64,000 nt of DNA from Sphingomonas sp. Leaf34 (GCF_001421805.1 NZ_LMLC01000004.1:372001-436000), one strand, 5' to 3'; numbered from the stretch's first letter, positions 53,373 to 62,895 are shown. Numbers and translations: made by a program. The notes: generated by a model from the sequence alone, not told the origin.

Positions 53373-53726
53373 ATGCATCCGATGAAACGCCGGGCTCGCC
53401 CACTATCCAAGATATTGCATTCCATGGCGTTTTTCGTCCTGGCGGTGATGTTGCTGGTCCGGCTTGGCCCGATCTGCGAGACGATGGCGATGGCCGCGCC
53501 TCCGGCTGCTTCCGCGATGATGGACTGCGCCAGCAAATCAGCAGGCGCTCCCATCAAAAAGGCCCCTGCGTCGGCCTGCGCCATACCGTGCGTTGCTGTT
53601 GCCGGCGAAACCGTCGAGCATATCGGGCTGGTTCCGTCCTCCCGTCTATCGCCTTGGCCGGCTCCACAGACCGGCCTTTTGGGCATGGCATACGCTCCGG
53701 CCACACCCCCTCCGCAAACCGTGTGA
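53373..53726 (+). CDS. small exported metal-resistance-associated protein
   Basis: A 117-residue protein with a basic start and hydrophobic segment (SMAFFVLAVMLLVRLGPIC), then Cys, Met and Pro residues. Such proteins often precede czc clusters in sphingomonads. It starts 60 bases after arsH and precedes the Cys-rich gene. Function unknown. Confidence 0.6.
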   Translation: MHPMKRRARPLSKILHSMAFFVLAVMLLVRLGPICETMAMAAPPAASAMMDCASKSAGAPIKKAPASACAIPCVAVAGETVEHIGLVPSSRLSPWPAPQTGLLGMAYAPATPPPQTV

Positions 53727-53763
53727 CGTCGAACACCATCACACGTAAATTTCGGAGAATATC

Positions 53764-53952
53764 ATGACCAAGTTCAAGCTCATCAGCGCTGCCTTCGCCC
53801 TCACCCTGTCGACTGGCGCATTCGCCGCTGTCGCCAATTGCTGCGCCGACATGGCGTGCTGCAAGGACGGTGCGGACTGCTGCAAGGATGGCGCAAAAGC
53901 CAAGGCTGCTGACTGCTGCGATCATGCCAAGGGCGGCATGAAGCACGGCTAA
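53764..53952 (+). CDS. secreted Cys-rich metal-binding small protein
   Basis: A 62-residue protein. After a signal peptide (KFKLISAAFALTLSTGAFA), the mature 40 residues hold eight cysteines in four CC pairs (NCCADMACCKD, DCCKDG, DCCDHAKGG), with His and Met. A periplasmic metallothionein-like scavenger is likely. Ribosome site cggagaat precedes the ATG. A strong terminator follows. Confidence 0.8.
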   Translation: MTKFKLISAAFALTLSTGAFAAVANCCADMACCKDGADCCKDGAKAKAADCCDHAKGGMKHG

Positions 53953-53959
53953 AGGATGG

Positions 53960-53986
53960 ATAGGGGCGGGCAACCGCCCCTATTTT
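53960..53986 (+). terminator. intrinsic terminator
   Basis: A perfect 10-bp stem ataggggcgg / ccgcccctat with gcaa loop and a following TTTT, eight bases past the Cys-rich gene. It also lies at the end of the convergent gene at 53987, so it may work both ways. Confidence 0.88.
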
Positions 53987-54199
53987 CTAGTCTACGTCTA
54001 CTCGGCGCGGCACGCCGTCCCGCCACGGTCGCTGCGACGAGCGAAGAGTTACCCGCAAGGTTGAGGCTCTCCCCCGAACCGCATCCATCGTTCGTCCCAT
54101 CTCGCGCGCGATTACCGCCAGCGTCTGCCTGGCCTCGATACGCCGACGAAGCTCGGCATTATCATCATCGGTCCAGGACGTTCCACGTCGAGCGGTCAG
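53987..54199 (-). CDS. small SANT/Myb-like protein, probable CTG start
   Basis: A 70-codon frame not opened by ATG, GTG or TTG. It encodes TSWTDDDNAELRRRIEARQT, LAVIAREMGRTMDAVRGRAS and TLRV, a helix-turn-helix of the SANT/Myb-like kind common in alphaproteobacteria. An in-frame TGA at 54212-54214 bounds the upstream side. The only start that keeps the first helix is CTG 54197-54199, which overlaps the zip stop as CTGA, with GGAGGT six bases upstream. Last gene of the czc operon. Confidence 0.65.
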   Translation of the reverse strand: MTARRGTSWTDDDNAELRRRIEARQTLAVIAREMGRTMDAVRGRASTLRVTLRSSQRPWRDGVPRRVDVD

Positions 54200-54882
54200 C
54201 CCAATACCTCCTCAATCAGGAGCAATCCCAGAAACCCGATGAAGAACATCGCGCTGATAAGCGGGGTGTCAGGCTTCTCGTGCGCCTCGACCAATAGCTC
54301 CTCCGTCACGAGGTAGAGCAGCGCCATCAGACCGAAACTGAGAAACCCGGCGATGACGACGGGCGGAAACGTCGCAACAGGCGTCGCTATCGCCGCGCCG
54401 ATCGGCAGCAACAACGCGATCCCCATCGTAATCCCGATGATACGTGCCTTGGACTTGATCGTCTCACCCAACTCGGTCGTTACGGTCAGTCCGAGAAACA
54501 GCACCTCCAGCGTCAACGCGATCGTCAGCAACACGCCGGCCTTCCCGCCAGCGACGAACGCTAATCCGAGAACAAGCCCGTCGATCAGGATATCGACTGC
54601 AACTGCCCCGAGCATAGCGATCGGTCCACTGGCGCGACCCTCAAGAGCTTTGAGCGACAGCATCACGAGAATGCCAAGCGCGCCGCCAGTGAATGTCGCG
54701 ATCGGTGAACCTTCGTGCATCACCTGGGGCAGGATCTCGGCTGCCGCTGCGGCGAACACAACGCCTGCCGCCAAGTGCTGCATGGCGCTTACGAAGGCAT
54801 CACTTGGCCGTCTCGATACCGCGAATAGCGAACCGATCAGTACGGCAACGACGGGAATGAGAGTGAAGGCAACGGCCTGCAT
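54196..54882 (-). CDS. ZIP family divalent metal transporter
   Basis: A 228-residue ZIP-like membrane protein with about eight hydrophobic segments: QHLAAGVVFAAAAAEILPQV and VAVDILIDGLVLGLAF carry the polar metal-site residues. It lies three bases after the CzcA-like gene. In this setting it may import metal or balance efflux. Confidence 0.85.
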   Translation of the reverse strand: MQAVAFTLIPVVAVLIGSLFAVSRRPSDAFVSAMQHLAAGVVFAAAAAEILPQVMHEGSPIATFTGGALGILVMLSLKALEGRASGPIAMLGAVAVDILIDGLVLGLAFVAGGKAGVLLTIALTLEVLFLGLTVTTELGETIKSKARIIGITMGIALLLPIGAAIATPVATFPPVVIAGFLSFGLMALLYLVTEELLVEAHEKPDTPLISAMFFIGFLGLLLIEEVLG

Positions 54883-54885
54883 AGC

Positions 54886-57800
54886 TTAGGCCCTCGCGCT
54901 GTCATGAGCCAAAGGCGGCAGTTCGATGTGTCCCCCTGATGGGACTGGCAACTCGCGCCGTCCGAAACGAGCGTAGAGCGTCGGCAGCACGAACAAGGTG
55001 AGCAGAGTTGCGGATATCAGACCACCAATGACGACGGTCGCCAGCGGCTTTTGCACCTCTGCTCCAGCACCATGACCAAGCGCCATCGGCACGAAGCCAA
55101 GCGACGCAACGAGAGCCGTCATCGCAACCGGCCGGAGCCGCGCCAGAGCGCCTTGATGCGCCGCTACCGCACGATCCATGCCTTGCCGCATCAGATCATG
55201 GATGGACGACACCATGACCAGCCCGTTGAGAACCGCGACACCTGATAACGCGATGAAGCCGACTGCCGCTGAAATGGAGAACGGCATGCCTCTTAGCACC
55301 AGCGCAAGGATGCCTCCGACCAACGCCAGCGGAACGCCGGTAAACACGATCAACGCATCCCTGACGGAGCCTAGCGCGCCGTAGAGCAGGAACATGATGA
55401 CCACGAAACAGATCGGCACCACAACGCTGAGCCGATCGCGGGCGGATGCCAGGTTCTCGAACTGACCGCCCCATTCGAGGTACGTGCCGGCCGGCAATTT
55501 CACCTGAGCGTCGATGGCTGACCGGGCATCAGCCACAACGCCGGCCACGTCTCGATCGCGCACGTTGGCCTGCACCACGACACGCCGCTTGCCGTTCTCG
55601 CGACTGATCTGGTTGGGACCATCGACCACGGCGATATCCGCCACAGTCGATAACGGTACGAAGCCGCCACTGCCGGTCGGTACCGGGACCTGAGCAACCG
55701 CCGTCAGATCGGATCGTGAGCTTTCCGCCATCCGGATCACGACCGGGAAACGACGATCGCCTTCAAAGATCACGCCCGCCTGTCGGCCGCCAATGGCTGC
55801 GGCAACCGTGTCCTGCACGTCACCGGCCGTTACCCCGACGCGGGACATGGCAGTGCGGTTCGGTCGGATATCGAGCATCGGCAAGCCTTCGGTTTGCTCA
55901 ACCCGCACGTCCGCTGCACCCCGCGTCTTTCGCAGGATGCCGGCGATCCGATCTGCGGTCGCGTTCATCTCGCCAAAATCGTCGCCGAATACCTTGATCG
56001 CGATATCGCCGCGTACGCCTGCAATCAGCTCGTTGAACCGCATCTGGATCGGCTGGGTGATCTCATAGGCGTTGCCCGGCAGGGTAGAGAGACGCTTTTC
56101 AAGCCGCTCCACCAGCTCTTCCTTGGACAGGCCGGGGTCGGGCCACTCCTTCTTCGGCTTCAGGATGACGAAGGTGTCGGTCGCGTTAGGCGGCATTGGG
56201 TCCGATGCAATTTCAGACGTGCCAGTGCGGGAGAAGGCAAACCGTACCTCCGGTGCCTTGGCGAGCGCCTTTTCCACCTGAAACTGCATCGCCTGGCTCT
56301 GATTGACCGACGTGCCGGGGATGCGGACTGCCTGCACGAGGATGTTGCCCTCATCGAGCTGCGGCAAGAACTCCTGCCCCAATGTCGTGAAAGCGGCACC
56401 GGCAAGCGCCAGCGCGCCGATCGCGACGCCGATGGTGAGGGTGGGCCGGCGCATTGCCGCATCGAGTCCCGGCTCGTAGCGCTGCCGGAGGAATGTGACG
56501 ACGCGGCTTTCCTTCTCTTCGACCCGCTTGCTGAGCCAGATCGCAATCGCTGCCGGTATGAAGGTCAGTGACAGGATGAAGGCGAACACCAGCGCGATGA
56601 TGACCGTCAGCGCCATCGGCTCGAACATCTTGCCTTCGACGCCCGTGAAGGTGAGCAACGGCGCATAGACAAGGATGATGATAGCCTGCCCGTACACCGA
56701 TGGCCGGATCATCTCGCGCGCCGATGCCGCGACAATCCCGAGACGTTGCTCGATCGTCAGCACGTCACCCCGACCATGCTGCGCCTCGCCCAAACGCCGT
56801 AATGCGTTCTCCACGATAATGACCGCGCCATCCACGATCAGACCAAAGTCGAGCGCGCCAAGGCTCATCAGATTGGCCGAAACACCCGCCTTCAACATGC
56901 CGATGCTGGTCAACAGCATCGTGATCGGAATAACGCAGGCCGCGATCAGCGCCGCGCGGAAATTGCCAAGCAGCGCAAACAGAACGACGATCACTAGCAC
57001 CGCACCCTCGGCAAGGTTGCGGGCAACCGTGGCGATCGTGGAGTTCACCAGCTCGGTCCGGTTCATAACCGGCTTCACGACAACATCGACCGGCAACGAG
57101 CGGCCGATCTGCGTCAGCCGTTCGGCAACGCCCGTCGACACCGTGCGGCTATTCTCCCCGATCCGCATGACCGCGGTGCCGACGACAACCTCATGTCCGT
57201 TTTCCGACGCCGATCCCATGCGTAGCGCCTGCCCGGTGCGAACGGTCGCGATCTGGTTGAGCAGAATCGGAACGCTCTCGCGCGTGGCAACGACGGTACG
57301 GGCCAGCTCGTCGGCGTTGCGGACACGCCCATCTGATCGAACCGCTAACCCTTCGCCGTTGCGGTTGACCACGCCAGCGCCCGCGCTGGTATTGCTGCGC
57401 TGAAGGGCGGTGGTGAGATCCTGAAGCGTCAGCCGCATTGCCGCCATGCGCTGTATGTCCGGAATAACGAGATATTCTTTGGTGTAGCCACCAAGGGAGT
57501 CGACGCCAGCAAGCCCGGCCGTGCTTTTGAGCTGCGGCGTGACGATCCAATCCTGCACGGTGCGCAGGTAGGTCGCCTTGTCGGCGTCGCTGACAAGGTG
57601 ATCCCCCTCGGGGGTGATATAGCTGGCATCGCGCTGCAAGCCGGGTTCGCCGTTGCGGTGGTGAACTTGGTCCAGCTCGCGATATTCGACCGTCCACATG
57701 AAGATATCGCCGAGGCCCGTGGCGATCGGCCCCATCTCGGGGTTCACACCTTCGGGAAGGTCCTCCTCAGCGGTTCGCAGACGTTCCGCGACCTGCGCTC

Positions 57801-58119
57801 GCGCAAAGTAGATATCGGTCTTTTCACCGAAAACCGCTGTGATCTGGGCAAAGCCATTGCGACTTAGCGAGCGGGTATATTCAAGGCCGGGAATGCCCGC
57901 GAGCGCGGTTTCGACCGTGAACGCAACCTGCTTCTCGATCTGATCGGGGGAGAGGGCAGGAGCAACGACGTTAATCTGCACCTGGTTGTTGGTGATGTCG
58001 GGTACGGCGTCGATCGGAAGCTGACGCAGCGCGCCAATCCCGAGCAATGCAGCCGCGATGGTGAGAAGCAGGACGAGCCAGCGCTTCTCGACGGAGAGGG
58101 TGACGATGCGACCGATCAT
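54886..58119 (-). CDS. czcA: heavy-metal RND efflux pump, CzcA-like
   Basis: A 1077-residue HME-RND inner-membrane pump. TM4 has DFGLIVDGAVIIVENAL, the Asp-Asp-Glu proton relay of the CzcA type (Co/Zn/Cd) rather than CusA. The N-terminus QLPIDAVPDITNNQVQIN is typical. It works with the CzcB and CzcC proteins encoded upstream, three-base gap. Confidence 0.95.
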   Translation of the reverse strand: MIGRIVTLSVEKRWLVLLLTIAAALLGIGALRQLPIDAVPDITNNQVQINVVAPALSPDQIEKQVAFTVETALAGIPGLEYTRSLSRNGFAQITAVFGEKTDIYFARAQVAERLRTAEEDLPEGVNPEMGPIATGLGDIFMWTVEYRELDQVHHRNGEPGLQRDASYITPEGDHLVSDADKATYLRTVQDWIVTPQLKSTAGLAGVDSLGGYTKEYLVIPDIQRMAAMRLTLQDLTTALQRSNTSAGAGVVNRNGEGLAVRSDGRVRNADELARTVVATRESVPILLNQIATVRTGQALRMGSASENGHEVVVGTAVMRIGENSRTVSTGVAERLTQIGRSLPVDVVVKPVMNRTELVNSTIATVARNLAEGAVLVIVVLFALLGNFRAALIAACVIPITMLLTSIGMLKAGVSANLMSLGALDFGLIVDGAVIIVENALRRLGEAQHGRGDVLTIEQRLGIVAASAREMIRPSVYGQAIIILVYAPLLTFTGVEGKMFEPMALTVIIALVFAFILSLTFIPAAIAIWLSKRVEEKESRVVTFLRQRYEPGLDAAMRRPTLTIGVAIGALALAGAAFTTLGQEFLPQLDEGNILVQAVRIPGTSVNQSQAMQFQVEKALAKAPEVRFAFSRTGTSEIASDPMPPNATDTFVILKPKKEWPDPGLSKEELVERLEKRLSTLPGNAYEITQPIQMRFNELIAGVRGDIAIKVFGDDFGEMNATADRIAGILRKTRGAADVRVEQTEGLPMLDIRPNRTAMSRVGVTAGDVQDTVAAAIGGRQAGVIFEGDRRFPVVIRMAESSRSDLTAVAQVPVPTGSGGFVPLSTVADIAVVDGPNQISRENGKRRVVVQANVRDRDVAGVVADARSAIDAQVKLPAGTYLEWGGQFENLASARDRLSVVVPICFVVIMFLLYGALGSVRDALIVFTGVPLALVGGILALVLRGMPFSISAAVGFIALSGVAVLNGLVMVSSIHDLMRQGMDRAVAAHQGALARLRPVAMTALVASLGFVPMALGHGAGAEVQKPLATVVIGGLISATLLTLFVLPTLYARFGRRELPVPSGGHIELPPLAHDSARA

Positions 58120-58122
58120 GGC

Positions 58123-59292
58123 TCAGTCCTCATCCCCGCCCGCACCCTTGCCGAGTTCGGCTTTGAGCGTGAAGCTGTTGGTGGAAGCGATGCGCTCCGA
58201 GCCGGTAAGGCCTGCCGTTACGGTGACCTGCCCGCCATTGGTGCGGCCAAGCGTCACCGGAATTGCCCGGAAACCTGTCGCGGTCCGGACGAACACGAAC
58301 GACTTGTCCTCGATCATCTGCACTGCGGCCGATGGCACGGCGACGGTGCGGTCCCCGGTCGCAGGAACAAGGATCGATACGTTGACCGTCTCACCAACAC
58401 GCCATGTGCTGCCGGCGTTGTCGAGGGTAGCGATCACCGGCACCAATCGCGTCGTCTCGTCCAGAATGGGGGACACGAACGTGACGCGCCCCTCCTGACG
58501 CCGCCCCGGTGCCGTCACTTCGACACGCACGCCAGGTTTTACCCGACCGGCATCGGTGGGGACGAGTGATGTGGTGACAGTCACCTTCGACAGGTTGGCG
58601 ACACGGAACAGCTCTGCATCGGCCGCGACGGCCTGCCCGAGGGTCGCCGATCGCGCGATGACCTGGCCGGCGATCGGCGAGCGGACCGCGATGCGGTTGA
58701 GCGCGCCGCCTCCGCTGCCCGTCGCTGACAACTGCTGCTGCGCCAGGCGAAGGGCAATACTGGCCTCCGTTGCGGCCGTTCGCGCTGCGACCAGATCCTG
58801 CTCTGGCGAAACCCGTTCAGCGAACAAACGCTGTTCGCGGCGAAGGTTCGATTGGGCGAGTGCGGAACGCGCGCGCGCGGCTTCTACCTCCGCTTTCAGT
58901 GATGCCGCTTCCCGGCTTTCGATGATAGCCAGCGGGTCCCCCCGGCTGACTGACTGCCCAAGATTGCGGGTGAGGGAAACGAGCCGACCGCCTACGGAGG
59001 TGGACACAACCTGCACACCCTGAGGATCGCCCTCGATCGTTGCCGATAGCTCGATCGCTCCGGCCACGCCGCCTACTGTAGGTCGCGTAACCTCTATCCC
59101 GGCATCCGCGATCTGCTGCGCGGACAGGGTGACGATATCCTTTGGACCCTCCTTGGCTTCGCCGGCCTCGGCACCTTCGGTCTTCTCGGCTCCGGCCTTC
59201 TCACCGGCCTCGCTGTTGCCACCCCCGCCGCACCCGGCAAGGAGGATAGCCAGGGTCACAGGCGCGAGCGCCCGTATGATAATCTTCGTCAT
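58123..59292 (-). CDS. czcB: RND periplasmic adaptor, CzcB-like
   Basis: A 389-residue membrane-fusion protein; lipobox LLAGCGGGG. The hairpin (SLKAEVEAARARSALAQSNL) and barrel-sandwich segments (GGRLVSLTRNLGQSVSRGDP, RSPIAGQVIARSATLGQAV) are clear. Four-base overlap with czcC. Confidence 0.93.
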   Translation of the reverse strand: MTKIIIRALAPVTLAILLAGCGGGGNSEAGEKAGAEKTEGAEAGEAKEGPKDIVTLSAQQIADAGIEVTRPTVGGVAGAIELSATIEGDPQGVQVVSTSVGGRLVSLTRNLGQSVSRGDPLAIIESREAASLKAEVEAARARSALAQSNLRREQRLFAERVSPEQDLVAARTAATEASIALRLAQQQLSATGSGGGALNRIAVRSPIAGQVIARSATLGQAVAADAELFRVANLSKVTVTTSLVPTDAGRVKPGVRVEVTAPGRRQEGRVTFVSPILDETTRLVPVIATLDNAGSTWRVGETVNVSILVPATGDRTVAVPSAAVQMIEDKSFVFVRTATGFRAIPVTLGRTNGGQVTVTAGLTGSERIASTNSFTLKAELGKGAGGDED

Positions 59293-60554
59293 TGATTGGT
59301 TTCCTCGGGCGAGGGCGCTGCGGCAACGAGCCGTTCGAGGCGTGCCTTGGCGTCGTGATAGGTGGCGAGCGCATCGATCGCGGCGGTTCGTGTTTCGGAC
59401 AGGGTACGTTCGGCATCGAGCAAATCGAGCTGCCCGAACTTGCCCTCCCGGTAGCCGATCCTGGCAATACGAGCGGCTTCGCTTGCCGATGCCAATGCCG
59501 GCCCGCTGGCGTTACGAGCGGTCGTCGCAGCATTCGCGACGTTCGCCTGTGCGCTTGCGATATCCTGCGCGGTATCCAGCTCGGCGACGCGACGTAGCGC
59601 CTGCGCCTGATCGGTCTGCGCCCGCGCCTGCGCCACTGCCGCCTTACCGTTGTTGAACAGCGGAAACGGGATCGACAGCCCGAACACTGCTGCCACGTCG
59701 TTCGTAGCCTCAAGCCGGCGTGCGCTTGCGCTCAGTGTCACGTCGGGAATGCGCTGCGACCTGGCAAGCCGCACCTGTGCCTCTGCCGTTGTCACGTCCG
59801 CGCGCGTCGCCGCCAATGCCAACGTCCCTGCGGTCTCGATCGGCCGCGCTGGACCAAAGCCCTCGACACGGCCGAACCACGCCAAATCCAAGGGTCCTGT
59901 GAGAGGTTGGCCGATCCGTCGAGCAAGATTGCTCCGCGCAACCTCGGCAAGCCGTTCTGAGCGCTCCACAGCTGTTTCGGCGTTGATCCGCAATACATCG
60001 GCGCGCTGCTGTTCGAGCGGCGATGCTCGCCCCGCCTGAACACGGACACCGGCTGCGCGCGATGCCTCACGGGCGATGCCGGCCTGCTCGCGCGCTGTCA
60101 CAAGTCGGCGTTCCGCTGCTGTCGCTTCGATGTAGAGCTGAGTGACGGCAAGCCGTAAATCAGCCTCGGCCAATGCCGTGCCTATCCGCGCTCGATTACC
60201 AATCGCATCGGCGACGGCGATCCGTGCCGATCGTTTGCCACCCAGCTCGATCGGTAGTGCCAGACCGGCCGTTGTCTCCGCGCTGCGAAGACCGCGATAT
60301 TGACCGCTGCCGGCAATGTTCTCGGTCTCGGCGACGATCGACGGGTTCGGCCGATAGCCGGCAACCGTGCGGCCTGCTTCTGCTGCCCGGACGCCAGCCG
60401 TGGCGGCCTCAAGGCTGGGGGCGCTGGCTCCGGCAAGTGAAAGCGCCTGCTCAAGAGTGAGCGGGGGACTGGTCGATGTTGGATCGGCTGACTGCGCCTG
60501 TGCGATCGACGCGCACGACGCCACGGCCAATAAGGCCGCAATAAAACGGTGCAT
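59289..60554 (-). CDS. czcC: outer membrane efflux protein, CzcC-like
   Basis: A 421-residue TolC-type channel with signal peptide (ALLAVASCASIAQA). The two repeats begin LTLEQALSLAGASAPSLEAA and GLSIPFPLFNNGKAAVAQAR. First of the three structural efflux genes. Confidence 0.93.
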   Translation of the reverse strand: MHRFIAALLAVASCASIAQAQSADPTSTSPPLTLEQALSLAGASAPSLEAATAGVRAAEAGRTVAGYRPNPSIVAETENIAGSGQYRGLRSAETTAGLALPIELGGKRSARIAVADAIGNRARIGTALAEADLRLAVTQLYIEATAAERRLVTAREQAGIAREASRAAGVRVQAGRASPLEQQRADVLRINAETAVERSERLAEVARSNLARRIGQPLTGPLDLAWFGRVEGFGPARPIETAGTLALAATRADVTTAEAQVRLARSQRIPDVTLSASARRLEATNDVAAVFGLSIPFPLFNNGKAAVAQARAQTDQAQALRRVAELDTAQDIASAQANVANAATTARNASGPALASASEAARIARIGYREGKFGQLDLLDAERTLSETRTAAIDALATYHDAKARLERLVAAAPSPEETNQ

Positions 60555-60619
60555 GGGTAACGGACTCCTGACGAACCTTGGGCGTCCGCACGGGCTTTCC
60601 CGGCGGAATTAGGCGTTGG

Positions 60620-60955
60620 TCAGGCTTGGGGAGGACGTAGGGCTGGGTCCGACGCTACCGGGGCCTTGGGCGCATTGCGCCACAGCGATGCAGTCATACG
60701 AACGCTGCTAGCTGGTCCGGTTGAATCGGACGCGATCGGCACGCCGACATGATGGCCGTGGCAACCGCCATGATGGTGAGGATACGCCTTGTCGGCGTCT
60801 GCCGGCACTTGGTCGGCATCACCGTCGCAATGATCGAGGGAGCTGACCGCTGTGGTATCAACGCACGTCACGCCTTCGGTCGCATGCGCAACTGATCCAA
60901 GCCCGAGCATAAGCACGAGCATGAAACTGAGGAACAGGGCGGAAAGGCGGTGCAT
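60620..60955 (-). CDS. His-rich periplasmic protein
   Basis: A 111-residue exported protein. After the signal peptide (LSALFLSFMLVLMLGLGSVAHA) there is a metal-binding stretch YPHHHGGCHGHH. It lies between the CDF gene (19-base gap) and czcC (65-base gap). It probably buffers metal in the periplasm. ATG 60955 is chosen because the signal peptide begins there. Confidence 0.78.
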   Translation of the reverse strand: MHRLSALFLSFMLVLMLGLGSVAHATEGVTCVDTTAVSSLDHCDGDADQVPADADKAYPHHHGGCHGHHVGVPIASDSTGPASSVRMTASLWRNAPKAPVASDPALRPPQA

Positions 60956-60974
60956 CGGCCCGCGCCTTAGCAGC

Positions 60975-61637
60975 TTACCGACTGCCATGTAACGACTGCT
61001 GGTAAGTAGCGGGGGCGGGTGAGGGCTCGCTACGCATTTCGGCGCGCGCCTGCCGCATGATCTGAAAACCGCCCGATATTCCCAACACCGCCATCAAGGC
61101 GGCGACGGCAAGATCAGGCCACGCACTGTTGAGGCCGAACACGCCGCCTGCGGCCAGTACGACGGCGATGTTGCCGATCGCGTCATTGCGCGAGCAAATC
61201 CACACGGACCGCATGTTCGCGTCACCGCTTCGGAAGCGGTACAGCATGACCGCGACGACAAGGTTCGCGATCAGCGCCGCGATGCCGACCACGCCCATAA
61301 TCTCGGCATGGGGCGTTGCGTCGTGGAGCGCTCCCCATCCCGCCGCGAACAGGACATAGACGCCTAGCAAAGCGAGCGTCGCCCCCTTCAACATGGCCGC
61401 GCGCGCGCGCCAGGCTATCGCCATCCCGGCAACGCCAAGGCTGATCGCGTAGTTCGCCGTATCCCCGAAAAAGTCGAGCGCGTCGGCTTGTAGCGCCTTT
61501 GATCCGCCCGTGATGCCGGCAACGATTTCGATAACAAACATGGTGGCATTGATGGCGAGCGCGATCCATAGCGCCCGCCGCCACTTGGGGTCGTTGAAAG
61601 TGCCCGCCTTGTCGGACGCGCAGCTTGTGCAGGCCAT
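60975..61637 (-). CDS. CDF-family cation efflux protein
   Basis: A 220-residue membrane protein with six hydrophobic segments and metal-site motifs ALQADALDFFGDTANYA and SRNDAIGNIAVVLAA (HD/ND in TM2 and TM5). It lacks the cytoplasmic domain of full CDFs and carries an N-terminal CTSC. ATG 61637 is chosen; the longer frame runs into the promoter. First gene after the MerR operator. Confidence 0.87.
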   Translation of the reverse strand: MACTSCASDKAGTFNDPKWRRALWIALAINATMFVIEIVAGITGGSKALQADALDFFGDTANYAISLGVAGMAIAWRARAAMLKGATLALLGVYVLFAAGWGALHDATPHAEIMGVVGIAALIANLVVAVMLYRFRSGDANMRSVWICSRNDAIGNIAVVLAAGGVFGLNSAWPDLAVAALMAVLGISGGFQIMRQARAEMRSEPSPAPATYQQSLHGSR

Positions 61638-61677
61638 GTTCGCCACCTCGATGGAATCGATCTGACAGCCTATATGC

Positions 61678-61698
61678 ACCCTCTAGTCGCTAGAGGGT
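61678..61698. promoter_or_regulatory. MerR-type operator/promoter
   Basis: The perfect palindrome accctctag-tcg-ctagagggt lies between merR and the CDF gene. On the minus strand TTGACC (-35) precedes it and a -10-like catata/tatagg follows, leaving a 19-21 bp spacer, longer than the standard 17 as in ZntR/CadR promoters. Confidence 0.85.
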
Positions 61699-61706
61699 CA
61701 AGCGCT

Positions 61707-62111
61707 GTGTCTGAGAAACTGACGATCGGAAAACTGGCCGGTGCGACCGGTACGAAGGTCGAAACGATCCGCTACTATGAGCAGATTGGCTTGCTGCCGG
61801 CACCTGCGCGATCGGCGAGTAACTATCGGACCTATGAGGGCACGCATCTGCGCCGCCTGTCCTTCATTCGGCGTGCGCGGGATCTTGGCTTTTCAATCGA
61901 CCAGGTGCGCGAGTTGATGGGGCTTGCCGATCACCGCGATCAGTCGTGCATCGCTGTCGATGTCGTTGCCAACCAACACCGCGACGCGATCAGGCGCAAA
62001 ATCGCAGACCTCACCGCGCTTGCTGGTGAACTCGACGCGCTGATAGATTCCTGTAGCCGCAACACCGTCGCCGACTGCCGGATAATCGAAGCACTTGCCC
62101 CTTCCGCATAA
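61707..62111 (+). CDS. MerR-family metal-responsive regulator
   Basis: A 134-residue MerR protein of the CadR/ZntR/PbrR group. HTH: LTIGKLAGATGTKVETIRYY. The metal site uses QSCIAVD (about Cys79) and the C-terminal SCSRNTVADC pair. GTG 61707 is chosen since it lies just beyond the operator. Controls the divergent CDF-czc operon. Confidence 0.9.
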   Translation: MSEKLTIGKLAGATGTKVETIRYYEQIGLLPAPARSASNYRTYEGTHLRRLSFIRRARDLGFSIDQVRELMGLADHRDQSCIAVDVVANQHRDAIRRKIADLTALAGELDALIDSCSRNTVADCRIIEALAPSA

Positions 62112-62766
62112 CGCCTTGCGACTGACCAACTCTCAAAAGGGAACGTCGACCGGGAAACCTGACCCGTCGATCCGACTGACAGCCGCAGACGGGTGCGCTT
62201 TCTCAAAATCTTTTCCCAATTTGAAATTCTCGAAATTGCGAATTTTCACGGCAAACTGGGAAAGCTGCCGATCGCTCTTGGGCGGATATGGGGTGACGTC
62301 TATACCCAAACCTGAAGCCCGGTGCTGATGTACACAACACCCTCAGCAGCATCGTCCGCGTATGTTCAACAAACGGGTGGGCGCCTGTGAACAGTTCAAC
62401 GAGAGTGGTTGCTAACGACGGGCAACGCGGAAAACCGGTCCGATCGCACCTACCCTAAAGGCGCTGCCGAGGCGGCCACATCCGAGCGTTTGCCGTCTGG
62501 AGACCCCCTGCTGCGAGCGTCTGCTTCTATCCGATCCCGCCGTTCGCGCCCGACGACTTCAAAGACCGCTTTGTCCCACTTCTCGCCGTTTCCAGCTTCG
62601 TCGGCTGTCCCTCCGACTTCTATGAACCGACGTGAACGAACGTCCGCGGTTGGGCAGCGGGGCGTGGGGGGGGGCTGAATGGCGACTTATGGGTCTCGCC
62701 GGCCCCAACCGGCCGGGCCATCAAGGACCGATTGTCGACGTTCGCGGCTGGCTGATCCAGAGAAAA
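62112..62766. other. intergenic, no supported gene
   Basis: Frames such as 62409-62678 lack domains. The part near 62560-62660 (gaacgaacgtccgcggttgg) carries the inverse of a gttcgttcag motif shared with other dispersed repeats here. Confidence 0.5.
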
Positions 62767-62895
62767 TTACGGTAGCAGGCAGGCGTAAGCTACGAAGAAC
62801 GAGATCGTCATAGTGACAAGCACGATGCCTATCTCGAGCCAACCATTGAGAGGTGGCTTCTTCGAGGTGCTGGCTTCGCGAGATGCCTTTGTCAT
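62767..62895 (-). CDS. 42-residue single-pass membrane protein
   Basis: A short frame: MTKASREASTSKKPPLNGWL followed by a membrane segment (EIGIVLVTMTISFFVAYACL). The polar N-terminus and single hydrophobic helix look genuine, but no strong ribosome site is visible. Confidence 0.42.
   Translation of the reverse strand: MTKASREASTSKKPPLNGWLEIGIVLVTMTISFFVAYACLLP

Noticed and set aside
62409..62678. 89-codon plus frame
   Set aside because: Thr/Ser/Arg-rich translation of repeat-like intergenic DNA.
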